Of a stretch of 12,300 bases of DNA, positions 6,671-12,300 are shown piece after piece. The stretch lies in the NCBI GenBank assembly GCA_030636245.1, contig DAOVXI010000030.1, forward strand, positions 1 through 12,300, read 5' to 3'. The notes below the pieces were generated by a model. The model was not told the DNA's origin. It saw only the letters and a program-made list of their open reading frames with translations, and did not search any database. The translations under genes were made by a program, and so were the position numbers. The DNA comes from Deltaproteobacteria bacterium (GTDB lineage: Bacteria; Desulfobacterota; GWC2-55-46; DRQE01). Numbering within the stretch: the first letter of the stretch is position 1; every line of letters begins with the position of its first letter.

Positions 6671-7044
6671 TTATATAGAGTTATAAGTGAGTTCAGGTTT
6701 TTTAAGTAGTATGACTTTGGTATCTGTTGAGTGTAAGTTAAGTAGAGAGGTTAGTTCTATAAGGGGTCGTAGGTGAGTTCAGGTGTTTTTGAATAGTATG
6801 GTCTTGATAGTTTTTGGAGTTAAGGTTTAAATTGGCGGTTACTCTTTAGGGAGAGATAGATGAGTATAGGTTTTTTTGAATAGTGGGGTCTTGGTATTAA
6901 TTGGGTGTAAGTTGAATTTATAGGTTACTGCATAAGGAGTCATAAGTGAGTTCAGGTTTTTTTGAATAGTATGGTCTTGGTATTTGTTGAGTGTAAGTTA
7001 AGTGATTAGGTTAGTCATATAAGGAGTCGTAGATGAGTTCAGGT
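6671..7044 (+). repeat. Tandem array of glmM start-region repeats (86-87 bp)
   Basis: The gap between cdaR and glmM is a degenerate tandem array. The motif RTGAGTTCAGGT (RTGAGTATAGGT in unit 3) occurs at 6687, 6773, 6860, 6946 and 7033, spaced 86, 87, 86 and 87 bases. The last copy is the glmM start itself. Each full unit then has about TTTTTTTGAATAG, TATGGTCTTGG, GAGTGTAAGTT, GGTTA and a purine-rich AAGGAGTCGTA just before the next start. Units 1 and 4 are the most alike; unit 2 is the most decayed. Four units therefore carry a ribosome-binding-like sequence and a start codon (GTG or ATG). In units 2-4 the reading frame stops after seven codons; in unit 1 it runs 29 codons and its TGA overlaps the GTG of unit 2. 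Identity to glmM stops after the fourth codon. The + strand is very poor in C (about 18 in 370 bases). I see no promoter or terminator hairpin in it. Confidence 0.9.
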
Positions 7045-8394
7045 AAAAAACTTTTCGGAACCGATGGTGTAAGGGGTGTCGCGAACATAGACCCCATGAC
7101 GGCTGAGACGGCGCTCAAGCTGGGCCGTGCCATTGCGTATGTTTTTAAGAAAGAGCCATACAGGCATAAGATCGTTATAGGTAAGGACACGCGCCTCTCG
7201 GGCTATATGCTTGAGAATGCGATGGTTGCGGGCATATGTTCTATGGGTGTTGACGTAATGCTGGTCGGGCCGCTCCCGACGCCGGGGATAGCGTTTATAA
7301 CCTCAAGCATGAGGGCGGACGCCGGGGTCGTTATATCGGCTTCACACAACCCTTATCAGGATAACGGTATAAAGTTCTTCTCGCGTGACGGGCTGAAACT
7401 TCCCGATAGCGTTGAGCTTGAGCTTGAGGATTTCTTTTACGGCGACGATAACGATGAAGCGCACAGGCCAACGGCAAATGATATCGGTAAGGCTTACAGG
7501 ATTGATGACGCCGCTGGGCGCTATGTTGTTTTTGCGAAGAATACATTCCCGAAAGAGCTTTCACTATCGGGGCTTAAGGTTGTTGTTGACTGCGCAAACG
7601 GTGCCGCCTATAAGGTCGCTCCGGAGGCTTTTTATGAGCTTGGCGCGGAAGTGATATCCGTGGGCGTGGAGCCGGACGGGGTAAATATTAACAAGGACTG
7701 CGGAGCGCTTAACCCTAAGCTCTTCGCAAAAGAGGTTATAAAGCACAAGGCGGATATAGGGATAGCTCTTGATGGTGACGGTGACAGGTGTATCCTCGTG
7801 AATGAAAAGGGCGAGGTCTGTGACGGTGACCACATTATGGCGATATGTGCCACGCACCTGAAGAAAGAGGGCCGCTTAAATAAAGACACACTGGTGTCCA
7901 CCATTATGAGCAACACCGGGCTTGAGGTTGCTCTTAAAGAGGCTGACATAAAGATGGTCCGTACCGGTGTCGGTGACCGTTACGTTACCGAGGAGATGCT
8001 TCGAGGCGGATTCAGTCTCGGAGGCGAGCAGTCGGGCCATATTATCTTTATGGAGCACACCACAACCGGTGACGGACTTATAACAGCTCTGCAGGTTTTA
8101 GCAATAATGGTTAAAGAGGAGAAAAAACTCTCCGAGCTTGCTTCAATTATGACACGTTACCCGCAGGTGCTTACTAACGTTAAGGTTAAAGAGAAAAAGG
8201 ACCTAAGCTCCATTAAGTCTGTGGACGATAAACTTAAAAGTATTCAGGCGGAGCTTGGTGATAAGGGCAGGGCCTTTCTCCGGTACTCCGGCACTGAAGC
8301 TCTCGCGAGGGTCACGATAGAGGGCGAGAACGAGATAGAGATAAACAGGATGGCAAAAGAACTTGCCGGCATAATAGAGAAGGAGATAGGTTAA
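7033..8394 (+). CDS. glmM: Phosphoglucosamine mutase GlmM
   Basis: GlmM converts glucosamine-6-phosphate to glucosamine-1-phosphate, the second step toward UDP-GlcNAc for peptidoglycan and LPS. The 453 residues are of normal length with all signatures: the FGTDGVRG start (8-15), KDTRLSG (51-57), the phosphoserine loop ISASHNP (101-107, Ser104 phosphorylated), the magnesium site DGDGDR (247-252), the sugar-binding GGEQSGH (about residues 331-337) and the phosphate-binding RYSGTEALARV near the C terminus. The ATG at 7033 gives the canonical MSSGKKLFGTDG, with AAGGAG at 7021-7026 seven bases upstream. Four imperfect copies of this ribosome-binding/start region lie in tandem just upstream. In other bacteria GlmM can bind and inhibit CdaA, so the cdaA-cdaR-glmM grouping likely reflects a functional link. 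pdxJ begins two bases after the stop. Confidence 0.97.
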   Translation: MSSGKKLFGTDGVRGVANIDPMTAETALKLGRAIAYVFKKEPYRHKIVIGKDTRLSGYMLENAMVAGICSMGVDVMLVGPLPTPGIAFITSSMRADAGVVISASHNPYQDNGIKFFSRDGLKLPDSVELELEDFFYGDDNDEAHRPTANDIGKAYRIDDAAGRYVVFAKNTFPKELSLSGLKVVVDCANGAAYKVAPEAFYELGAEVISVGVEPDGVNINKDCGALNPKLFAKEVIKHKADIGIALDGDGDRCILVNEKGEVCDGDHIMAICATHLKKEGRLNKDTLVSTIMSNTGLEVALKEADIKMVRTGVGDRYVTEEMLRGGFSLGGEQSGHIIFMEHTTTGDGLITALQVLAIMVKEEKKLSELASIMTRYPQVLTNVKVKEKKDLSSIKSVDDKLKSIQAELGDKGRAFLRYSGTEALARVTIEGENEIEINRMAKELAGIIEKEIG

Positions 8395-8396
8395 GC

Positions 8397-9110
8397 GTGG
8401 CTACACTTTCCGTAAACGTAGATCATGTCGCGACAGTACGCCAAGCAAGGCTGGACACTGAGCCTGATCCGGTAACGGCCGCGCTCAAAGCGGAGCTTGC
8501 CGGAGCCGACGGCATAACCGTTCACCTGAGGGAAGACCGCCGTCATATTCAGGACAGGGACCTCTCTGTTATCAGGAAGACCATAAAAAGTTCTTTGAAC
8601 CTTGAGATGGCCGCAACAGAAGAGATGTATAAGATAGCCCTTGATATAAAGCCTGAGCTTGTAACCGTCGTGCCTGAAAAACGTGAAGAGCTTACGACCG
8701 AAGGGGGCCTTGATGTTAAGTCAAATTTAAAATCGATCAAGTCTCTTGTAGGCGGCCTTAAGGCCGCCGCCATACCGGTAAATCTTTTTATCGATGCCGT
8801 GCCTGATGTTATAAAGGAATGTCACAGGGTTGGGGCTTCCGGGGTGGAGCTTCACACGGGCCGCTATGCTGAGGCAAAGACAGAGAATGAAAAAAGAGCC
8901 GAACTTAAGAGGATAGCCGACTGCGCTGTGCTTGCGAAAAGGCTTCACCTTAAGGTGCATGCGGGACACGGCCTGGATTACAGGAACATCGGTCCCGTCA
9001 GGGATATAAGAGAGATAGAGGAGTTCGCCATCGGCTTCTCCATTATAGCGAGAAGCATCTACGTCGGCATAGAGGACGCTGTGCGTGAGATGAAGCGTCT
9101 TATTGGTTAA
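8397..9110 (+). CDS. pdxJ: Pyridoxine 5'-phosphate synthase PdxJ
   Basis: PdxJ condenses 1-deoxyxylulose-5-phosphate with 3-amino-2-oxopropyl phosphate to make pyridoxine 5'-phosphate, the last ring-forming step of the DXP-dependent vitamin B6 pathway. The 237-residue TIM barrel shows NVDHVATVRQAR (7-18), GITVHLREDRRHIQDRD (39-55, His43), LEMAAT with Glu70, VPEKREELTTEGGLDV (92-107), GVELHTGRYA (149-158) and VHAGHGLDYRNI (187-198, His191). Near the end it reads IGFSIIARS (212-220), where Phe214 stands in place of the His often found after the phosphate-binding Gly. The GTG start lies two bases after the glmM stop, with AGGAG at 8381-8385, inside glmM, 11 bases upstream. Its presence implies de novo B6 synthesis of the proteobacterial type rather than PdxST. 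Confidence 0.96.
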   Translation: MATLSVNVDHVATVRQARLDTEPDPVTAALKAELAGADGITVHLREDRRHIQDRDLSVIRKTIKSSLNLEMAATEEMYKIALDIKPELVTVVPEKREELTTEGGLDVKSNLKSIKSLVGGLKAAAIPVNLFIDAVPDVIKECHRVGASGVELHTGRYAEAKTENEKRAELKRIADCAVLAKRLHLKVHAGHGLDYRNIGPVRDIREIEEFAIGFSIIARSIYVGIEDAVREMKRLIG

Positions 9111-9114
9111 GGCT

Positions 9115-9462
9115 ATGAAGGTTACTGTCGGCATAGACGTAGTTGATGTGGAGAGATTCAGGAAAGCCCTTTCGAGGTGGAACGACAGGCTTAAGCAACG
9201 ACTCTTTACCGAAGAAGAACTTCGTTACTGCGAGGGTAAGCATGACCCCGCGCTTCACATGGCCGCGAGGTTTGCCGCTAAGGTAAGTCTTTTTAAAGCA
9301 CTTGGAAGGTTTTTTTCTTATAAAGATGTAACCGTTACAAGGGATGACAGCGGTATGCCGGGCTTTAATGTGACCGGCGATATGGGGGGCGACACTATAA
9401 GTCTTTCAATAACTCATGACGGAGGCCTTGCGTTTGCCCAGACACTTGTTTGCAGGGATTAA
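9115..9462 (+). CDS. acpS: Holo-[acyl-carrier-protein] synthase AcpS, with altered Mg-site residue
   Basis: AcpS transfers 4'-phosphopantetheine from CoA to acyl carrier protein and is needed for fatty acid synthesis. I place the start at ATG 9115 because it gives MKVTVGIDVVDVERF with the conserved Asp at residue 8; a TTG at 9103 in the same frame would add four residues inside the end of pdxJ and is less likely. The 115 residues are a normal length. RFAAKVSLFKALG (52-64) is the second signature, but where the family has the Mg-binding Glu (FAAKEA-type, Glu58 in well-studied enzymes) this protein has Val57, codon GTA at 9283-9285; GAA would restore Glu. The C-terminal strand ISLSITHDGGLAFAQTLV is normal. 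There is only a weak AAGG two bases before the ATG, so translation is probably coupled to pdxJ. The frame is otherwise intact, so either the enzyme is modified or one base is in error. Confidence 0.92.
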   Translation: MKVTVGIDVVDVERFRKALSRWNDRLKQRLFTEEELRYCEGKHDPALHMAARFAAKVSLFKALGRFFSYKDVTVTRDDSGMPGFNVTGDMGGDTISLSITHDGGLAFAQTLVCRD

Positions 9463-9468
9463 TGGAAG

Positions 9469-11025
9469 TTGAAACTTTTTAGCGCAAAGGAGATGCAAAG
9501 GCTCGACAGGGTAGCCACCGCTACCTACGGGGTTAAGAGCCTGGTCCTTATGGAGAACGCCGGCCGCGGCGCGGCCGAGTGTATCTTCGAAACCCTGAAG
9601 GAGAAACGTTTTAAGAGAGCTGTTATTTTGTGCGGTAAGGGCAATAACGGCGGTGATGGTTATGTTATAGCAAGGCACCTTAAGAATATGGGCGCTACCG
9701 TTAGTGTCGTCTCCCTTTGTTCCCTGAATGCTCTCAAAGGTGATGCTCTTTTGAACGCCTTGGCATGGAAGAAGATGGGCGGCGAGACACGGGTCGCTTT
9801 AAGCAAGGCTGCTTTAAAAAAAGCAGAGATGGATATCGTCCACTCCTCCATAGTAGTGGATGCCATGCTCGGCACGGGAATAAGCTCGAATGTAAAGGGT
9901 ATCTATAAAGATACGATAGAGCTTTTAAATGAACTTAAAAAAAGGGTCATGGCGATAGACGTGCCCTCAGGTATTGACGCTACAACGGGCAAGGTTCTTG
10001 GCTCTGCAATAAAGGCGTGCTGTACCTTGACTATGGCTGCCCCCAAAACGGGGCTTTATCTTTATCCCGGACGTGAGTTTGCCGGACGAGTAATTGTGAT
10101 TGACATAGGTATGCCGAAGATGGCCATAAAGAAGGCCGTAACAGGCACTTCACTTATAGATTACGAGTACGTAAGCGAACATGTAAAACCGAGAAAAAAA
10201 GATACGCACAAAGGCACATACGGTCATGTGCTTATAATAGGCGGTTCGGTTGGAAAGTCAGGGGCTGTTCATCTGGCTTCACTTGGTGCGTTAAGGAGCG
10301 GAGCGGGTCTTGTAACAATGGCCGTGCCCGAGAGTATAAACGAGATAATAGAGATTAAGAGCACCGAGGCGATGAGCGTGCCTCTTACCTTGACAAGTTC
10401 TAAGCAACTTGGCAGCTCAGCGCTTAAGGAGATAGAGAAGAACTTGAAGGGCAAAGATGCCGTAGTCATAGGGCCCGGGATTGGCAATGTTGATAAAGGT
10501 TTTATAGAAGGTGTTCTCATCGCATGCAGAAGAAAAAGAATTCCCGTTGTGATCGACGCGGACGCTTTGAATAACCTTGACGGCTTAGCTGAAGTCTTAA
10601 ACGAATGCAGGAAAGGCTTGAAGGCAATCATAACCCCGCATCCTGGCGAGGCGGGGAGGCTACTGGGCGTAAGCTCAAAAGTTATTCAGGAAGACAGGTC
10701 GGAAAGCTCTTTGAAACTTTCAAAGAGTGGTGCGGTTACTGTTCTTAAAGGCGCTTCGAGTATAATAGCGGACGGCAATGAGATAGCGATAAACCCGAGT
10801 GGTGGTCCTGCTCTCGCAAGCGGAGGCACGGGCGATGTCTTAAGCGGTATGATAGCTTCCCTCATAGCACAGGGCAAGAGCTGTGTGGATGGTGCAAAGC
10901 TTGGTGTTTACCTGCATGGTCTTTCAGCTGATGAGTTGAGTAAGCGAGAGGGCGAGGTCGGGATAAGCGCAACCGAGATAGCAGACAACCTGCCACGGAC
11001 CATAAAGAGCCTGACAGTACAGTAA
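9469..11025 (+). CDS. nnr: Bifunctional NAD(P)HX epimerase/dehydratase Nnr
   Basis: Nnr repairs hydrated NADH and NADPH: the N-terminal half epimerises R- and S-NAD(P)HX, and the C-terminal half dehydrates the S form using ADP (or ATP). The 518 residues match the fused form. The epimerase domain (about 1-220, YjeF_N) shows MENAGRGAAE (28-37), GKGNNGGDGYVIARHL (56-71), DAMLGTG (131-137) and AIDVPSGIDATTG (162-174). The ribokinase-like domain (about 240-515) shows KGTYGHVLIIGGS (248-260), VIGPGIGN (333-340), VIDADALN (361-368), TPHPGEAGRLLG (389-400) and the catalytic ASGGTGDVLSG (450-460). The TTG at 9469 matches the family start MKLFSAKEM; AGGGA at 9454-9458 is ten bases upstream. An ATG at 9462, overlapping the acpS stop, is in another frame and hits a stop after six codons. 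tsaE begins on the base after the stop. Confidence 0.96.
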   Translation: MKLFSAKEMQRLDRVATATYGVKSLVLMENAGRGAAECIFETLKEKRFKRAVILCGKGNNGGDGYVIARHLKNMGATVSVVSLCSLNALKGDALLNALAWKKMGGETRVALSKAALKKAEMDIVHSSIVVDAMLGTGISSNVKGIYKDTIELLNELKKRVMAIDVPSGIDATTGKVLGSAIKACCTLTMAAPKTGLYLYPGREFAGRVIVIDIGMPKMAIKKAVTGTSLIDYEYVSEHVKPRKKDTHKGTYGHVLIIGGSVGKSGAVHLASLGALRSGAGLVTMAVPESINEIIEIKSTEAMSVPLTLTSSKQLGSSALKEIEKNLKGKDAVVIGPGIGNVDKGFIEGVLIACRRKRIPVVIDADALNNLDGLAEVLNECRKGLKAIITPHPGEAGRLLGVSSKVIQEDRSESSLKLSKSGAVTVLKGASSIIADGNEIAINPSGGPALASGGTGDVLSGMIASLIAQGKSCVDGAKLGVYLHGLSADELSKREGEVGISATEIADNLPRTIKSLTVQ

Positions 11026-11454
11026 ATGGAAGAGGTCTTTATAACCGAGAGCGCCGAGGAGACCATAGAGCTCGGTGAAAAACTTTCCAAGGGCGAGCTT
11101 GGCATAGAGATAGCGAAGGGAAGCGTGATAGCGCTTAACGGGGAGCTTGGCGGAGGAAAGACGCATTTTACTAAAGGGATTGCCCTTGGGCTTGGTTACA
11201 CCGGTTATGTTAAGAGCCCTAGCTTTACGATACTTCATGAGTACACGGGCGGCACGTTGCCGCTCTATCACATAGACCTTTACAGGATAGAGTCAGGTGT
11301 GGAAGAGCTTGGACTTGAGGAGTATATTGAAGGTGAAGGTGTTACGGTTATAGAGTGGGCCGAGAGGGCGACCGAGCTGTTTGACGATAAAACTGTAATG
11401 ATAAATTTTGAGTATATTGATGAAGATAAAAGAAGGATAATCATAAAGAAGTAG
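11026..11454 (+). CDS. tsaE: tRNA t6A biosynthesis ATPase TsaE
   Basis: TsaE is the small P-loop ATPase that works with TsaB and TsaD to place threonylcarbamoyl on A37 of ANN-decoding tRNAs. The 142 residues show the family pattern in order: the Walker A region GELGGGKTHFTKGIALGLG (about 40-58), VKSPSFTILHEY (63-74), HIDLYRIES (83-91), GLEEYIEGEGVTVIEWAERA (96-115) and a short C-terminal strand. The length is normal. The ATG is placed directly after the nnr TAA with no gap and no clear ribosome-binding site, so translation is probably coupled to nnr by re-initiation. It is the last gene of the tightly spaced block; no terminator hairpin follows before the next gene. Confidence 0.95.
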   Translation: MEEVFITESAEETIELGEKLSKGELGIEIAKGSVIALNGELGGGKTHFTKGIALGLGYTGYVKSPSFTILHEYTGGTLPLYHIDLYRIESGVEELGLEEYIEGEGVTVIEWAERATELFDDKTVMINFEYIDEDKRRIIIKK

Positions 11455-11487
11455 AAGCGGAATAAAAATTTTTGGAGGGTTTGAAGG

Positions 11488-12300
11488 TTGAAGGAATTTG
11501 ATGTTGTAATTATAGGCGGAGGCCCGGGCGGTTATGTAGCTGCCATACGCGCGGCGCAGGGCGGCGCGAGTGTCGCTGTTGTTGAAAAAGATAATCTGGG
11601 AGGCACGTGTCTTAACAGGGGCTGCATTCCCACAAAGGCTCTGTACTACTCGGCCAAGGCCGTAAGTGCCGTTAAGAAGGCAAGCGAGTTCGGGGTCAAT
11701 ACAGGTGAGGTTAGCTTTGATATAACAAAGGCCATGGCAAGAAAAGACGAGGTCGTAACAAAACTTGTCAAGGGCATTGGCCAGCTCTTTAAGGGTAACG
11801 GCGTTGAGCTTATAAAAGGCAAGGGCATTGTTACCACGCCGAACAAGGTAAAGGTTATCGGAGAGGACGGAGAAACCGAGATAACGGCAAAAAGCATAAT
11901 CATTGCCACCGGAAGCGAGCCTGCTTTAATACCGGCATTTAACATTGACGGTGAGAAGGTTATAACATCCACCGAGGCGCTTAACCTGAAGGAAGTTCCA
12001 GAGAGCATGCTTATAATAGGCGCGGGTGTTATGGGCTGCGAGTTCGCTACTGTTTACGCTAAGTTCGGCACAAAGGTGACGATGGTCGAGCTTATGCCGG
12101 AGATACTTCAGACCGAGGATAAGCAGATAGTTCGCGTGGTAACAAAAGCATTCAAGGAGCTTGGTGTTGATATACATTTGAGCGTTACGGTAAAGAGCGT
12201 CGAGACGAAAGACGGAAAAAGCGTGAACTTCGGCCCCGGGGATTTCGTTACGTTTCCGAAAGGCCTGGCTTGCGTATGGGACATAAAGGAGCCCGTCAGG
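11488..12300 (+). CDS. lpdA: Dihydrolipoamide dehydrogenase N-terminal part, frame running into a cupin-like end
   Basis: Dihydrolipoamide dehydrogenase (E3) reoxidises lipoyl groups of 2-oxoacid dehydrogenases or glycine cleavage using FAD and NAD. TTG at 11488 is well supported: GGAGGG (11474-11479) is eight bases upstream and the protein opens KEFDVVIIGGGPGGYVAA, the FAD-binding fold. GGTCLNRGCIPTK (38-50) carries the redox cysteines 41 and 46, IIATGSEP is the ATG motif, and IIGAGVMGCEFATVYAKFG starts the NAD-binding fold at about residue 176. Up to about residue 240 it is a normal E3. From about residue 246 the frame continues as NFGPGDFVTFPKG, which does not fit E3, where a strand ending in a VGRRPN-type motif is expected. 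The frame is open to the window edge (271 codons), while a full E3 needs about 460. Hence the interface and active-site His-Glu region are missing from what can be seen. Confidence 0.85.
   Translation, partial: MKEFDVVIIGGGPGGYVAAIRAAQGGASVAVVEKDNLGGTCLNRGCIPTKALYYSAKAVSAVKKASEFGVNTGEVSFDITKAMARKDEVVTKLVKGIGQLFKGNGVELIKGKGIVTTPNKVKVIGEDGETEITAKSIIIATGSEPALIPAFNIDGEKVITSTEALNLKEVPESMLIIGAGVMGCEFATVYAKFGTKVTMVELMPEILQTEDKQIVRVVTKAFKELGVDIHLSVTVKSVETKDGKSVNFGPGDFVTFPKGLACVWDIKEPVR
12226..12300 (+). other. Cupin-like (DUF861/Cupin_3) C-terminal fragment fused in frame
   Basis: The last 25 codons read NFGPGDFVTFPKG then LACVWDIKEPVR. As I recall the family, small cupin proteins of the DUF861 type end with a GD-hhTFPxGhxCxW pattern, then a basic KHY-type end a few residues later. 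This would be the second conserved cupin motif of such a protein. The true boundary cannot be fixed: the preceding VETKDGKSV suits both an E3 strand and the usual cupin strand before the GD motif, so the switch lies somewhere in about 12186-12228. No separate start or ribosome-binding site is visible for this piece. Confidence 0.6.

Noticed and set aside
6663..7032. glmS-type ribozyme or riboswitch in front of glmM
   Set aside because: The sequence is C-poor and lacks stable stems; no conserved ribozyme core is recognisable, and the repeat structure explains the length.
6671..7044. CRISPR array
   Set aside because: The repeats are 86-87 bp, contiguous and degenerate, with no unique spacers between short identical repeats and no cas genes nearby.
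9103..9114. TTG at 9103 as the acpS start
   Set aside because: It would overlap the pdxJ end and add four residues before the canonical MKVTVGID start; ATG 9115 puts the conserved Asp at position 8 as in known AcpS.
9462..9482. ATG overlapping the acpS stop as the nnr start
   Set aside because: That frame reaches TAG after six codons; the Nnr frame starts at TTG 9469.

Overview
The window is a stretch of bacterial chromosome with every gene on the + strand. It looks like housekeeping DNA rather than a mobile island. The order folP-cdaA-cdaR-glmM-pdxJ-acpS-nnr-tsaE, preceded by ftsH, together with a Der GTPase, a folP with an N-terminal extension, DXP-type vitamin B6 synthesis (PdxJ) and GTG/TTG starts, suggests a deltaproteobacterium-like lineage (Desulfobacterota in the broad sense). 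That placement is inference from gene order and protein style; there is no rRNA here to confirm it.

Layout. Positions 1-105 hold two hairpins in front of der (106-1422). A 454-base gap (1423-1876) follows. It holds no gene but is crowded with short hairpins that mostly have three-base loops, two of them terminator-like and sitting in a 40-bp direct repeat, and it ends in a candidate promoter for ftsH (1877-3802). A strong intrinsic terminator (3859-3888) closes ftsH only 18 bases before folP (3907-5148). Then come cdaA (5155-5940) and cdaR (5946-6662), a 370-base gap, and glmM (7033-8394), pdxJ (8397-9110), acpS (9115-9462), nnr (9469-11025) and tsaE (11026-11454), packed with gaps of 0 to 6 bases. 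After 33 bases an lpd-like gene starts at 11488 and runs off the window end.

How the genes fit together. Der (ribosome assembly) and FtsH (membrane protein quality control) are general maintenance factors. CdaA makes c-di-AMP, CdaR is its membrane partner, and GlmM makes glucosamine-1-phosphate for peptidoglycan and LPS; this trio is a known conserved cluster tying a second messenger to wall synthesis. FolP, PdxJ, AcpS, Nnr and TsaE supply folate, PLP, active acyl carrier protein, NAD(P)HX repair and tRNA t6A modification.

The points most worth attention are four. (1) The cdaR-glmM gap is a degenerate tandem array of four 86-87 bp units, each reproducing the glmM ribosome-binding and start region, so there are five evenly spaced start sites of which only the last opens glmM. 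(2) The lpd reading frame switches near 12186-12228 from a normal dihydrolipoamide dehydrogenase to what reads as the C-terminal end of a small cupin protein, implying a chimera (assembly or real). (3) AcpS has Val where the Mg-binding Glu belongs, explicable by one base change. (4) Hairpin families recur around der and after ftsH.
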